Source: Stutzerimonas stutzeri
GTDB lineage: Bacteria > Pseudomonadota > Gammaproteobacteria > Pseudomonadales > Pseudomonadaceae
Length of the DNA: 64,000 bases
NCBI RefSeq assembly: GCF_015291885.1
Contig: NZ_CP036186.1
Span: 992,001-1,056,000, forward strand
Direction: 5' to 3'
Shown here: positions 1 to 9,941 of the stretch, in pieces
Numbering within the stretch: position 1 is the stretch's first letter
How the letters are laid out: each line of letters begins with the position of its first letter
Made by a program: the position numbers and the translations under genes
Notes under the pieces: model-generated
What the model saw: only the letters and a program-made list of their open reading frames with translations
Database searches by the model: none
What the model was told of the DNA's origin: nothing

Positions 1-2
1 GC

Positions 3-371
3 TGGCAGGAAGAGGGCCTGTTCCGCCGTGTCGGTCTGGTGCTCAAGCACCGCGCCCTCGGTTTTCGCGCCAACGCCATGCTGGTAATGGATATACCGGA
101 TGCGCAGGTGGACGAAATTGGCAGGCGCCTTGGTCAGGCGGCAGGGGTGAACCTCTGTTATCAGCGTCCGCGGCGTCTGCCGCAGTGGCCATACAACCTG
201 TTCTGCATGGTCCACGGGCGCGAGCGTGAGCAGGTCTGCCAGCTGATCGAGCGCTTGCTGGCGGATAACGGCTTGAGCGAGGTGCCTCATCAGCTGCTGT
301 TCAGTACGCGCGCCTTCAAGCAGTGCGGTGGCCGCTTTGCGCCGCCGCTAAGGGAAGTCGTCAATGGATGA
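3..371 (+). CDS. nirL: NirL, siroheme decarboxylase subunit (5' end outside window)
   Basis: This is the C-terminal ~122 residues of an AsnC/Lrp-like protein. The reading frame is open from base 3, so the start lies upstream of the window. With NirD, NirG and NirH it decarboxylates siroheme to 12,18-didecarboxysiroheme, an early step in heme d1 synthesis for cytochrome cd1 nitrite reductase, in the cytoplasm. The fragment carries the family signature of a CYQRPRR stretch followed by WPYNLFCMVHGR, which recurs in NirH downstream. Its last 8 bases overlap the nirG start, so the genes are probably translationally coupled. The name nirL rather than nirD comes from the known P. stutzeri order nirD-L-G-H. 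Confidence 0.85.
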   Translation, partial: WQEEGLFRRVGLVLKHRALGFRANAMLVMDIPDAQVDEIGRRLGQAAGVNLCYQRPRRLPQWPYNLFCMVHGREREQVCQLIERLLADNGLSEVPHQLLFSTRAFKQCGGRFAPPLREVVNG

Positions 372-807
372 GCTAGATCGGCAACTGATCAATCGCCTGC
401 AGCACGGTCTGCCGCTGGTACGCCATCCCTGGGAGGCTTTGGCTGAAGAATTGGGCAGCACCGCCGAGGTCTTGCGCCTGCGGGTCCAGGCCTTGCTGGA
501 CGACGGCACGCTGACTCGCTTCGGTCCGATGTTCGATATCGATCGTCTCGGCGGTGCCTTCACGCTGGCGGCGTTGTCGGTGCCCGAGGCACGCTTCGAT
601 GCCGTCGCCGCGCAGCTGGAAGCGATGCCAGAGGTGGCGCACAACTATCGTCGTGAGCACCAGTGGAACATGTGGTTCGTGCTTGGTTGCGAAACGCCCC
701 AGGGCATCACCGAGACCATTGCGCGCATCGAGGCGCAAACCGGACTCACGGTGCTCAATTTGCCGAAAGAGGAAACCTTTCATGTCGGTTTGCACTTCCC
801 CGTCTGA
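364..807 (+). CDS. nirG: NirG, siroheme decarboxylase subunit
   Basis: This 147-residue Lrp/AsnC-like protein, the length expected for Pseudomonas NirG, begins MDELDRQLINRLQHG, a typical first helix of the family winged helix. It belongs to the NirDLGH decarboxylase acting on siroheme in heme d1 synthesis. The conserved HNYRREHQWNMWFVL stretch replaces the WPYNLF form seen in NirL and NirH, a subfamily difference typical of the NirD/NirG half. It overlaps nirL by 8 bases and nirH by 26 bases, so the three are one transcription unit. The ATG at 364 suits the length and overlap. Confidence 0.88.
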   Translation: MDELDRQLINRLQHGLPLVRHPWEALAEELGSTAEVLRLRVQALLDDGTLTRFGPMFDIDRLGGAFTLAALSVPEARFDAVAAQLEAMPEVAHNYRREHQWNMWFVLGCETPQGITETIARIEAQTGLTVLNLPKEETFHVGLHFPV

Positions 808-1288
808 CGAGGGCCTGACGCGCCGCCTGATCGAGCTTACCGAGGCTGGGTTGCCACTGGTGGCCGATCCCTGGGCATGGCTTGCCGAGGAGCTTGGGAT
901 CGACGTGGACGACACGCTTGCCCTGTTGCAACGGCTGCAGGCCGACGGTGCAATCCGCCGGGTCGCGGCGATACCCAACCACTACCGTCTCGGTTATCGA
1001 CACAACGGCATGACCGTGTGGGACGTCGACGATGCCGAGATCGCGAGATTGGGCGCGCTGATCGGCGCCCAGCCCTTCGTCAGCCACTGCTATCGCCGAC
1101 CACGTCAGGAAGGCTGGCCCTACAACCTGTTCGCCATGGTGCACGGGCGTGATGCCAGTGACATCGAGGCCTACCGCAATCAGATCCGCGCGCTGCTGGG
1201 CAATGCCTGCCGGGCAAACGACATGTTGGTATCCAGCCGTATTCTGAAGAAGACCGGTCTGCGTCTGGCTGGGCAACGCCGCGTCTGA
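782..1288 (+). CDS. nirH: NirH, siroheme decarboxylase subunit
   Basis: This 168-residue paralogue of NirL completes the NirDLGH complex. It has the WPYNLFAMVHGRDASDIEAY signature and the CYRRPRQ stretch before it. The ATG at 782 was chosen because a GAGGAAA ribosome site lies about 8 bases upstream, inside the end of nirG, and because a longer upstream extension in this frame is only antisense-like shadow. The nir cluster stops here: nirJ, the next heme d1 gene in some pseudomonads, is not downstream, which agrees with P. stutzeri where nirJEN is separate. The next gene is norC behind its own promoter. Confidence 0.88.
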   Translation: MSVCTSPSDEGLTRRLIELTEAGLPLVADPWAWLAEELGIDVDDTLALLQRLQADGAIRRVAAIPNHYRLGYRHNGMTVWDVDDAEIARLGALIGAQPFVSHCYRRPRQEGWPYNLFAMVHGRDASDIEAYRNQIRALLGNACRANDMLVSSRILKKTGLRLAGQRRV

Positions 1289-1490
1289 CATCCGTACGGC
1301 GCCGTGGCGTGGCTGCGTTCAGCATCGGCTGAGCACAACCCTGCGCCAATATGACCCTCGTGTTCGCGTGTCGGATAGGCAGAATAAGCTTGTTCAAACG
1401 CCTCCAAAAAGCTGCAGCCCTCGCCACGTCTGGCCTCGCAGCGACCTATCCAGCTCCGCGGAATGCCCTACTGTAACGTTCGGGTTTTTC

Positions 1491-1504
1491 TTGATTGCCA
1501 TCAA
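1491..1504 (+). promoter_or_regulatory. ANR/DNR (FNR-type) box of the norC promoter
   Basis: The sequence is TTGATTGCCATCAA, a perfect TTGAT-N4-ATCAA palindrome, 58 bases before the norC start codon. This is the normal position for anaerobic, NO-dependent activation of norCB by DNR. The IS insertion downstream now separates this promoter from the body of norC and from norB. Confidence 0.85.
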
Positions 1505-1561
1505 GCAGGTTTCGATAGCCCCCTTCTTAAACTGGCCACGCCAAGCCATGAGGAGGCGACC

Positions 1562-1590
1562 ATGTCCGAGACCTTCACCAAAGGTATGGC
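1562..1590 (+). pseudogene. norC: norC 5' fragment, cut off by the IS3-family insertion
   Basis: The first codons of norC (MSETFTKG plus the start of Met9) are present behind a strong AGGAGG ribosome site. After ATGGC at 1586-1590 the reading frame enters the insertion sequence. The same five bases ATGGC reappear at 3244-3248, where the rest of NorC continues. Joining the two pieces restores a 146-residue NorC, the length I recall for the species. The fragment itself encodes no functional product. Confidence 0.88.
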
Positions 1591-1623
1591 GGCGATTTTC
1601 AAGGTAGTTGTCGCGTGAGCGTG

Positions 1624-2673
1624 TCACGCTGCCTTTGATGTTTGCTGCAGTACCGCTTCCCGCTCAGGGTTCAGGCACACGATCGGTGCCAGTGACCAGT
1701 TCCTGATGTCGCCGCTCCAGCGCTCCGGGTACCGTGCGCGTGCCGCCTCGTACAGCTCGATACGCTTGCGCAGCAGCTCTTCCGCTTGGCCGGTATGTCG
1801 CTGCGCCGGGGTCACGAACTTCAGGGCGCTGTGGCGATGTTCATGGTTGTACCAGTCCACGAAGCGGTTCACCCAGCTCCTGGCCTGCTCCAGCGTGTCG
1901 AAGGGCCGCTCCGGCCACAGCGGGCAGTACTTCGCCGTGCGGAACAGGGCCTCGGCATAGGCGTTGTCATTGCTCACCCGCGGGCGGCTGAACGAGGGCA
2001 TCACACCCAGGTTCTGCATGGCCGCCAGCATGGTCGAGCCCTTCATCGCGCTGCCGTTGTCCGAGTGCAGTACCAGCGGCTGGCCTGCCCGCTGTTCACG
2101 TAGGCAGGCCTGGCGTAGCAGCTGGGCGGCCTGCTCGGCGCTTTCACTTTCATGCACCTCGTTGGCCACCAGCTTGCGGCTGTAGACGTCCTTGATCATG
2201 TACCAGTAGAAGTAACGGCCCTTGACCGTGGTCGGCAGCCAGGTGATGTCCCAGCACCACAGCTGGTTCGGGCCGTCGGCCACATGGGTCGTCAGCGCTC
2301 GTTTCACCGGTGGGCGACTGCGGCCGCGCGGATGCTGCTGTTCGGCTTCCTTCAGCACCCGGTAGAAGGTCGACTCCGAGGCCAGCCAGGTGCCCTGATC
2401 GGCCAGCCGCGCCACGATCTGCTGCGGCGGCAGGCTGGCAAACTCGGGCTGGTTGGCGGCCTCCAGCACGCGGCGGCGCTCTTGCGGACTCAGCTTGTTG
2501 GCCGGCTCAGCTCGTTGTGCCGAAGGACGCCGATCCTCCGGGCAGTGCTGCCAGCGCTGCAGGCTGCGCAACGACAGGCCCAGTTCGGCGCAGGCCTGCG
2601 CCCGCCGCGCTCCCGCCGCCACGGCTTCCTCGATCAACTGCAGGGTTTCACGGCGATCCGGGGCGCTGATCAT
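1624..2673 (-). CDS. IS3-family transposase OrfB (DDE integrase domain)
   Basis: This 349-residue protein has an HTH_21-like N-terminal region followed by an rve integrase core. The catalytic triad is visible: D in WCWDITWLP, D in LHSDNGSAM, and E in NDNAYAEALFRT, with the downstream YNHEHRHSALKFVTP signature of the family. It starts with ATG overlapping the stop codon of OrfA by four bases (ATGA). Coupled translation or programmed frameshifting of an OrfAB fusion are both possible. It catalyses transposition of the element that splits norC. Confidence 0.9.
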   Translation of the reverse strand: MISAPDRRETLQLIEEAVAAGARRAQACAELGLSLRSLQRWQHCPEDRRPSAQRAEPANKLSPQERRRVLEAANQPEFASLPPQQIVARLADQGTWLASESTFYRVLKEAEQQHPRGRSRPPVKRALTTHVADGPNQLWCWDITWLPTTVKGRYFYWYMIKDVYSRKLVANEVHESESAEQAAQLLRQACLREQRAGQPLVLHSDNGSAMKGSTMLAAMQNLGVMPSFSRPRVSNDNAYAEALFRTAKYCPLWPERPFDTLEQARSWVNRFVDWYNHEHRHSALKFVTPAQRHTGQAEELLRKRIELYEAARARYPERWSGDIRNWSLAPIVCLNPEREAVLQQTSKAA

Positions 2674-3191
2674 TCGTCCTCGTCCTTCCCCCAGAGCGCC
2701 TCGGCTTTTTTTCGCAACACCAGCAGGGCCGCGGTTTCTGCCAGCGCCGCATCCTTGCGCCGCAGCTCACGCTCCAGCTGCTTGATGCGCTTCTTCGCGG
2801 CCTTTTCCTCTTCGCGCTCGCGCCGGGTCTTGCTTGGCTGAACCGAGCCGTTGGCCTGCTCGCAGGCTTCGCGCCAGGCCTTAATCTGCTCGACATACAG
2901 GCCTTTGCGCCGGCAGTACTCCGCCAGCTCGGCCGCATTGAGGCTGGCGCTTTCCAGCACCACCCGAAACTTGTCCTGGCTCGACCACTGGTCGGCCTGC
3001 TGTCCATCTCCCGGCACCACTGCTCCCGCTGCTCTGGCCTGTTTGCGCCAAGCATACAGGGTGGCATCGGTAATGCCTGTCGCTTCCACCAGCTCCGGCA
3101 CCGTCCGGTTCAAGGGCGGCATCATTTGCCGCACCACCCACTCCCGATGCTCTATCGAATAACGCGCCACACGGCTCTCACTTCCGCCCAC
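2670..3191 (-). CDS. IS3-family transposase OrfA (DNA-binding)
   Basis: This 173-residue protein has a helix-turn-helix near residues 15-50 (VPELVEATGITDATLYAWRKQ), a second HTH-like segment, and a long charged coiled coil from about residue 115 (REREEEKAAKKRIKQLERELRRKDAAL), usual for the leucine-zipper part of IS3 OrfA. It starts with GTG at 3191 and ends overlapping OrfB. It would recognise the inverted repeats of the element. The start is uncertain, since downstream in-frame starts also exist. Confidence 0.82.
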   Translation of the reverse strand: MGGSESRVARYSIEHREWVVRQMMPPLNRTVPELVEATGITDATLYAWRKQARAAGAVVPGDGQQADQWSSQDKFRVVLESASLNAAELAEYCRRKGLYVEQIKAWREACEQANGSVQPSKTRREREEEKAAKKRIKQLERELRRKDAALAETAALLVLRKKAEALWGKDEDE

Positions 3192-3243
3192 CGACCAAGA
3201 CTCATCGAATCAACTCACACGACAACTATCCTGACGCGGCGGG

Positions 3244-5129
<1,886 letters not shown>

Positions 5130-5152
5130 GACACAGTGCAATGAGGATCGAC

Positions 5153-5180
5153 GGCCCGACTGGTAACAGCGGGCCGTTTT
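5153..5180 (+). terminator. weak hairpin between norB and norD
   Basis: GGCCCG at 5153-5158 and CGGGCC at 5170-5175 form a 6-bp stem followed by GTTTTG. It lies in the 82-base norB-norD gap. The short stem suggests attenuation rather than full termination, so norD may be read at a lower level than norCB. Confidence 0.45.
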
Positions 5181-5211
5181 GCTTTATCAGCGCCGGTACG
5201 GAGTAAGCGTC

Positions 5212-7053
5212 ATGGCCTTTACCATCGAAGTGGAAGAGTGGGTCGGCAGTGTCTGGCACCGCTTCATCACCCGTCGCGCCAGCCCGGATTTTCCGGAGGC
5301 ACGGGTCGATCTTGAGAGCATGCAGCGATCGTTGTCGCTGATGTTTCGCGCCATGGGTGGGGCCAGCGGTGTCGGTGTCGAGGCCGCTAGCGCGCGCGAC
5401 CTGGTGCTGCGGCGCAACCTGCTGCAACAGGTGGCCGGCACCTGCATGCAATTGCCGGTGGCCTGGTGCGACAGCAGTAACCTGCGCCTTCCACAGAGTC
5501 TTGCGGTGTACCCGGAAGTCTCACTCAATCAGGATCTTTATCGCTGGCTGGCGCTGATCGCAGCGCAGGCCGGACAGATGCGCCACTGGGCGCGTGACAA
5601 TCAGCGCTGGACACAAGCGCTGCTCGAACAATTTCCAGCCATGCGCCCGCGTTATCAGCGCCTGGTCGAGGCGCATCTGCAATTGCGCCCTGATCCGAAA
5701 CAGCTGCCCAAAGCCGAGGCTGCGCTGGAAGCGGCGCTTTGCCAGGCCCTGCGCGAGCCTGGCAGCGTCAGCCAGTTCCCGCGCTGCGAGCGAGCGCCTT
5801 GGCCGTTGTCGCTGTGGCTTTACCCGGCGGAAAACCTTGGCGAGCCTCAGGCGGTCTATCGGGTCGAGGAGGGCGAGGGCGATCTGGAAACGCCGCCTAG
5901 CGGCGAGTCCCGGCAGCGCAAGCGTGCCCGGCGCGTCGACGATAGCTCCAGCAAAGGCGGGCTGCTGCTGTTCCGTCTGGAAAACCTGTTCAGCTGGTCC
6001 GAGCATGTCGAACTGGACCGCTGCGATGACGACACCGAAGACCTCGACGCGGCCCGCGTCGCCGAGGACCTCGACGAACTGGCTCTGTCGCGCCAGCGGA
6101 TGCGCCAGGGTGGCGGCTTGAAGCTCGACCTGGACCTGCCTGCGTCGGACTTTGACGATGTGCCGTTGGGTGAAGGCATCAAGTTGCCCGAGTGGAACTA
6201 TCGCAAGCAGTGCCTGCAAAAGGACTTCGTCAATCTGCAGATGATGTTGCCCTGCGGCTCCGAACCCAAGCCGTTGCCGCTGCGCCTTTCGCCCCTGGCA
6301 AGACGCTTGCGCCGACAGTTCGAACATCTGCGCAACGACCGTCAGTGGCTGCGCCAGCAACCCCAGGGTTCTGAACTGGACATGCAGGCCTGGTTGGATT
6401 TTCACGTCGAGCGGCAGAACGGCCAGTGCGCCGAGCGCGGCCTGTTCATGGAGCAGCGGCAGAATCGTCGTGATCTGGCCTGCCTGCTGCTGGCCGATCT
6501 ATCCATGTCCACCGATGCACATCTGGACAACGAGCACCGTGTGATCGACGTTGTCATCGATAGCCTGCTGCTGTTTGGCGAAGCCTTGTCGGCCGTCGGC
6601 GATCCGTTCGCGCTATACGGCTTCTCCTCGCTGCGTCGCCAGCAGGTCCGCATGCAAGAGCTGAAGAGCTTCCGTCAGCCTTACGGCGATGAGACCCGCG
6701 GGCGCATCCAGGCACTCAAGCCCGGCTACTACACCCGTATGGGTGCTGCCATCCGTCAGGCCACCGAGCTACTGGGCAACTGCAAGCAGCGACGCAAGCT
6801 GTTGCTGCTGGTGACTGACGGCAAGCCCAATGACCTCGACCTCTACGAAGGCCGTTACGGTGTCGAAGATACCCGCCAGGCCGTCATGGAGGCGCGTCGC
6901 CAAGGGCTGCTACCGTTCTGCATCACCATCGACCGTGAGGCCGGCGACTACCTCCCGTACATGTTCGGCGCCAACGGCTACACCCTGATCAAAGAACCGC
7001 AACAACTGCCTTTCCGCCTGCCGCAGCTGTACAAGCAACTGACCCAGCCGTGA
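5212..7053 (+). CDS. norD: NorD, VWA-domain protein for NO reductase maturation
   Basis: This 613-residue cytoplasmic protein has an acidic middle region (DRCDDDTEDLDAARVAEDLDEL) and a C-terminal von Willebrand A domain from about residue 415. The metal-ion-dependent adhesion motif is LADLSMS, and a later VTDGKPND matches the family. NorD works with the AAA+ protein NorQ in activating NorCB; no norQ is visible next to it here, so NorQ must be encoded elsewhere. The ATG at 5212 was chosen because MAFTIEVEEWVG matches the NorD N-terminus and GGAG lies upstream. Its gene follows norB by 82 bases. Confidence 0.92.
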   Translation: MAFTIEVEEWVGSVWHRFITRRASPDFPEARVDLESMQRSLSLMFRAMGGASGVGVEAASARDLVLRRNLLQQVAGTCMQLPVAWCDSSNLRLPQSLAVYPEVSLNQDLYRWLALIAAQAGQMRHWARDNQRWTQALLEQFPAMRPRYQRLVEAHLQLRPDPKQLPKAEAALEAALCQALREPGSVSQFPRCERAPWPLSLWLYPAENLGEPQAVYRVEEGEGDLETPPSGESRQRKRARRVDDSSSKGGLLLFRLENLFSWSEHVELDRCDDDTEDLDAARVAEDLDELALSRQRMRQGGGLKLDLDLPASDFDDVPLGEGIKLPEWNYRKQCLQKDFVNLQMMLPCGSEPKPLPLRLSPLARRLRRQFEHLRNDRQWLRQQPQGSELDMQAWLDFHVERQNGQCAERGLFMEQRQNRRDLACLLLADLSMSTDAHLDNEHRVIDVVIDSLLLFGEALSAVGDPFALYGFSSLRRQQVRMQELKSFRQPYGDETRGRIQALKPGYYTRMGAAIRQATELLGNCKQRRKLLLLVTDGKPNDLDLYEGRYGVEDTRQAVMEARRQGLLPFCITIDREAGDYLPYMFGANGYTLIKEPQQLPFRLPQLYKQLTQP

Positions 7054-7186
7054 TGGCATTGGCTGATTGCCTCGGTAGCGGCGCGATGAAATCTGTCGGA
7101 AAGGCCGGATAGCGCGACAGCTTTGCATGGCGCTTCAGCGATCTCTGGTGGTGGCAGGCTTGTGCTTAGGCTCTGGTGGGCTGAAG

Positions 7187-7398
7187 CCCACCCTGCGGGC
7201 CTAGCAAACAAGTGGCTCCGCATGACGGCGCGGGTGCCGTTTTCGGTTATGCCGCCACGAGACCCACTGTACACACGTACGACGGTTGATGGCCCACCCT
7301 GCGGGCCTAGCAAACAGGTGGCTCCGCATAGCGGCGCGGATTTCGTTTTCGGTTATGCCACCACGAGGCCCGCCGTACAGGCGCACGACGGTTGATGG
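7187..7398 (+). repeat. two tandem copies of a 106-bp intergenic repeat
   Basis: Unit 1 (7187-7292) and unit 2 (7293-7398) both begin CCCACCCTGCGGGCCTAG and end GACGGTTGATGG, differing at a few positions in between. The pair sits in the 479-base gap between norD and dnrP (7054-7532), which holds no gene; a palindromic repeat overlaps the left end (7175-7193) and another copy follows at 7407. Confidence 0.85.
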
Positions 7399-7406
7399 GC
7401 ACAGTC

Positions 7407-7428
7407 GTAGGGTGGGCTTCAGCCCACC
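7407..7428. repeat. dispersed palindromic repeat, GTAGGGTGGGC type
   Basis: The element reads GTAGGGTGGGCTTC followed by AGCCCACC, a near-perfect palindrome (GGTGGGCT/AGCCCACC). The same element recurs at 7175, 14566, 19046, 34725, 34866, 39440 and 39577, always between genes. Confidence 0.8.
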
Positions 7429-7532
7429 ACTTTGGTGGGGGATCCTTTGTACCTTCCAGGCATTGCGGCCAGACCATGCTCTCTTGGCGATACGTGAGAG
7501 CAGGTGCGGCGAAGCGGCGGCAGGTCAGACGA

Positions 7533-7724
7533 TCAGAACAGGTGGCGTGGCAACCAGACGACCATCACCGCGCAGAAGATGGCGAGGCCGATGCAGAACC
7601 ACAGGAAGCGCCGTTGCCGGCGTTCCGGAGCGCTATCGGCGTGTTTGGGGAGTGGCATGCCGCAATTGCTGCACTCGGCTTCCTGTGGTGGGTTGTCCTG
7701 TTGGCAATACAGGCATCTGGGCAT
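7533..7724 (-). CDS. dnrP: DnrP-like small zinc-ribbon membrane protein
   Basis: This 63-residue protein has an N-terminal zinc ribbon (CLYCQQDNPPQEAECSNCG: two CxxC pairs) and a single C-terminal membrane helix (FLWFCIGLAIFCAVMVVWL), so the ribbon probably faces the cytoplasm. A protein of this pattern called DnrP sits beside dnr in pseudomonads; its biochemical role is not known to me. A GGAG site lies just before the ATG. An ANR/DNR box sits 54-67 bases upstream, between it and the dnr gene transcribed on the same strand, so it is likely induced with denitrification. Confidence 0.75.
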   Translation of the reverse strand: MPRCLYCQQDNPPQEAECSNCGMPLPKHADSAPERRQRRFLWFCIGLAIFCAVMVVWLPRHLF

Positions 7725-7777
7725 GGCGGCGCTCCTGTCGGTCGATACAGCCTGACACGGCGGGAAAACCGCGGGCT

Positions 7778-7791
7778 TTGACGACGATCAA
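7778..7791 (-). promoter_or_regulatory. ANR/DNR box upstream of dnrP
   Basis: TTGACGACGATCAA matches TTGAY-N4-ATCAA. It lies 54-67 bases before the dnrP start and just past the dnr stop codon at 7793, giving dnrP its own anaerobic promoter. Confidence 0.7.
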
Positions 7792-7792
7792 C

Positions 7793-8476
7793 TCACTCGA
7801 ACTGCTCGAGTCGCTGGCGATCGAGGATAGCGATCTGGCGACCTTCCTGGGTGATGATGGCTTCGTCGATCAGGCGCCGGATGATCCGCGAAAAGGTTTC
7901 CGGCTGGATCGACAGGTGCCCGGCTACCAACTGCTTGGCCATGGGTAGCTCGAAGCTGTTGCTACCGTCTTTAACCCGTGCCAGTTGCGTCAGCAGATAG
8001 CGCACCACGCGGTGGGTCGCGTTCTTCAGTGACAGGGTTTCGATCTCGTTGATGCGCTGGTGCAGGCGCACGCAGAGCTTGCCGAGCAGGGCAAAGGTAA
8101 GGCGCTGATTGGCTTCCAGCAGGCGCATATAGGCGGCGTTGGAGAAGCGATAGACCTGCGAGGGGCAGACTGCCTGGGCCGAGGCTACGTAATTTGGCGT
8201 GTCCATCAGCATCATGGCTTCGGCGAAAGTCTGGCGGTTGCCGATGACCTCGAAGACCTTCTCCTGGCCATCGGGGGTCAGGCGGTAGACCTTCACCGCG
8301 CCGGAGATGACGAAGTAGAAATTGTGTGCCGGCTCGCCCTGGTGGAACAGGTTGTCACCCTTGTCCAGGTTGAGCAGTTGGCTGGCGTTGAGCAGCTCTT
8401 CCATCTGCTCTTCGTTCAGCGGTTCGAACAGGTGGTGGCTGCGGAGAATCTGGTGGTGTACGCGGTGAAGCACCAT
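7793..8476 (-). CDS. dnrD: DNR-type NO-responsive CRP/FNR regulator (DnrD)
   Basis: This 227-residue transcription activator has an N-terminal cyclic-nucleotide-binding-like sensor domain (FHQGEPAHNFYFVISGAVKVYR), a long dimer helix and a C-terminal winged helix with recognition segment LSIQPETFSRIIRRL. It lacks the N-terminal cysteine cluster of FNR/ANR, so it belongs to the DNR group that senses NO through heme. In P. stutzeri DnrD activates nir and nor. A second member lies at 15144-15821. Its own promoter region carries a TTGAT-N4-GTCAA box at 8572-8585, so ANR control or autoregulation is likely. Confidence 0.85.
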   Translation of the reverse strand: MVLHRVHHQILRSHHLFEPLNEEQMEELLNASQLLNLDKGDNLFHQGEPAHNFYFVISGAVKVYRLTPDGQEKVFEVIGNRQTFAEAMMLMDTPNYVASAQAVCPSQVYRFSNAAYMRLLEANQRLTFALLGKLCVRLHQRINEIETLSLKNATHRVVRYLLTQLARVKDGSNSFELPMAKQLVAGHLSIQPETFSRIIRRLIDEAIITQEGRQIAILDRQRLEQFE

Positions 8477-8571
8477 GCAAGGCGTCCTGTTTCAGTTGAA
8501 CAATGACAACAACGTCGGCCTTCAGCCTAGCGCATGTAGTGTCGATGAAGCAGGCCAGACCTTGATGATCG

Positions 8572-8585
8572 TCAAAGTCTGGACA
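8572..8585 (-). promoter_or_regulatory. ANR/DNR box upstream of dnrD
   Basis: TTGATGATCGTCAA fits the FNR-family consensus with one substitution in the second half. It lies 96-109 bases before the dnrD start and downstream of the dnrO stop, which fits control of dnrD by ANR. Confidence 0.7.
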
Positions 8586-8612
8586 ACGTTGAGTGGGCGT
8601 CGAGGTGCCCGA

Positions 8613-9134
8613 TCAGTGCAGGTGAGCGACGAAACCGTCTCGCCAGACTGGCTCGACGAACATCTGCGGGTAACGATCAAGCGTTTCGACGATGCGTTGC
8701 AGGCCTTCCTCGCGCTGGTCGGGCTCCGATAGCGCCTCGGCCCCTTTGAGCAGATCAATCAGCAGTCCGTGCAGGGCGTTATCTGCCGCTTCCGGGAGTT
8801 GGCAATTGGCGATGAGGTAGCTGGTTGCGCCTTCTATGTCGCGCTGCAGGGTGGACGCCGCCTCGTCACTGAGCGGCTCGCCCGGATTGGCTGGAATGCT
8901 GCGTTGCACCGCTTCGTGAATGCGCGTCATGCCCTCGCGCAAGGCGGCATCGGTAGCCCAGCGCTCGCCCGGAACTGCGCTTGTCGCGGCAGCCGGTTGT
9001 GCATGGTGGCCATGGTCGTGCGCGGTGGCTGCTTGTACAGGACTGACGACCATGGTCAGGGCAAAGTTGCTGGCCAGGGCAATGATCGAGGCCATCGCCA
9101 CGCCCCAGGCTACCGGCTGCAGATACTGTTTCAT
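8613..9134 (-). CDS. dnrO: exported protein encoded with dnrN (DnrO-like)
   Basis: This 173-residue protein starts with a signal sequence or N-terminal anchor (VAWGVAMASIIALASNFALTMVVSPVQA) followed by a short histidine-rich stretch (HDHGHH) and an otherwise helical domain with no motif I recognise. The ATG overlaps the dnrN stop by four bases (ATGA), so it is coupled to dnrN and shares its promoter. The pair is known in P. stutzeri as dnrN-dnrO, responding to NO; the symbol is used on that context. The function is unknown. The HDHGHH cluster could bind a metal, but this is inference. Confidence 0.65.
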   Translation of the reverse strand: MKQYLQPVAWGVAMASIIALASNFALTMVVSPVQAATAHDHGHHAQPAAATSAVPGERWATDAALREGMTRIHEAVQRSIPANPGEPLSDEAASTLQRDIEGATSYLIANCQLPEAADNALHGLLIDLLKGAEALSEPDQREEGLQRIVETLDRYPQMFVEPVWRDGFVAHLH

Positions 9135-9850
9135 GGGCGAATCTCCACGACTGGTTCGACGACCTGGGCGCTCTGTACCGGCATCGACGCCTCGGCATTG
9201 CGAAACAGCACGTTATTCTCCAGGTGGATGTGCTGCATCAGATCGCTGCGCATTTCCTCCAGGCCGCGATACAGCGCGCGCCAGGTATTGCAGGCATTTG
9301 CCGGCGGAGTGATGTCATCGGTCAGCGCTGCCAATTGCTCCAGAGCGTTGCCGTGCTCCTGATGCTCGTAGCGCATCACCGAGATCGGTCCTTGCGCCTG
9401 GGGGAAGCGCATGCCGCGCTGCAGCATGGGGAAGAGGATCTGCTCCTCCTTGAGCATATGGCTCTCCAGTTCCTGCTGCATGTTCCACAGGTGTTCGGCG
9501 AGACCATTAGGGCATTCAGGACGGCCGCCATGGACATGTTCGACGCGGCTGGCCAGGCGAATCAGCTCCGGGAACTGATCGCGGTGGCGCTCGTGAAAGC
9601 GCGCCAGGATGTATTCGATCAGCTCTCCCGCGGGAGCTGCGCGCCAGTCCTTTTCAGAGTCCTCTGGCTCCAGTGCCAGTAGAGCGCCGGCGATGACTTG
9701 CGGGTCGACGTCTATGCGCTGTGCGGCCTCGCGCAGCGACAGGTCACCGCCGCAGCAGAAATCCAGTCGAAATTGACGAAATACGCGTGTGGCACCGGGT
9801 ACCGAACATGCGAGATGGCCGAGGGTGTGGTCGATAAGGTCGGTGGTCAT
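9131..9850 (-). CDS. dnrN: DnrN/RIC/YtfE-family di-iron protein
   Basis: This 239-residue protein begins with the ScdA-N domain (VFRQFRLDFCCGGDLSL, with the paired cysteines) followed by a hemerythrin-like di-iron domain containing the histidine/glutamate ligands in ARFHERHRDQFPEL, ESHMLKEEQILFP, YEHQEHG and HIHLENNVLF. Family members repair iron-sulfur clusters damaged by NO and nitrosative stress in the cytoplasm. The gene is divergent from norR. Between them lie a sigma-54 promoter reading toward dnrN and three NorR-type sites, so NO-dependent activation by NorR is likely. Confidence 0.88.
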   Translation of the reverse strand: MTTDLIDHTLGHLACSVPGATRVFRQFRLDFCCGGDLSLREAAQRIDVDPQVIAGALLALEPEDSEKDWRAAPAGELIEYILARFHERHRDQFPELIRLASRVEHVHGGRPECPNGLAEHLWNMQQELESHMLKEEQILFPMLQRGMRFPQAQGPISVMRYEHQEHGNALEQLAALTDDITPPANACNTWRALYRGLEEMRSDLMQHIHLENNVLFRNAEASMPVQSAQVVEPVVEIRP

Positions 9851-9884
9851 AGCGGCGGTCCTGATGGATATGCTTCAGTCCATC

Positions 9885-9899
9885 GCAACAGCCATGCCA
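9885..9899 (-). promoter_or_regulatory. sigma-54 (RpoN) promoter of dnrN-dnrO
   Basis: On the minus strand the sequence is TGGCATGGCTGTTGC, with the invariant GG and GC separated by ten bases, the exact -24/-12 spacing. It lies 35-49 bases before the dnrN start. The NorR-type sites at 9942-9995 are 43-110 bases further upstream, a normal enhancer distance. Confidence 0.8.
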
Positions 9900-9941
9900 G
9901 CGCCGGAGCCCGCAGAAACCGCCGACTGCGAGGCACCGCTG

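Larger units (their letters stand above)
1591..3243 (-). mobile_element. IS3-family insertion sequence inside norC
   Basis: The element of about 1653 bp carries two overlapping transposase genes on the minus strand and is flanked by direct repeats of ATGGC (1586-1590 and 3244-3248), read as the target duplication. Its ends share an imperfect inverted repeat: TAGTTGTCGCGTGAG near the left end and TAGTTGTCGTGTGAG on the complement of the right end, 14-15 bases inside the borders. The terminal bases match poorly, so the exact borders could be off by a base or two. Both transposase genes look intact, so the insertion is probably recent. The specific IS name cannot be given without a search. Confidence 0.85.

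Noticed and set aside
1368..1620. Short open frames between nirH and the IS
   Set aside because: They overlap the DNR promoter and norC leader on either strand and have no ribosome sites; the region is the norC promoter.
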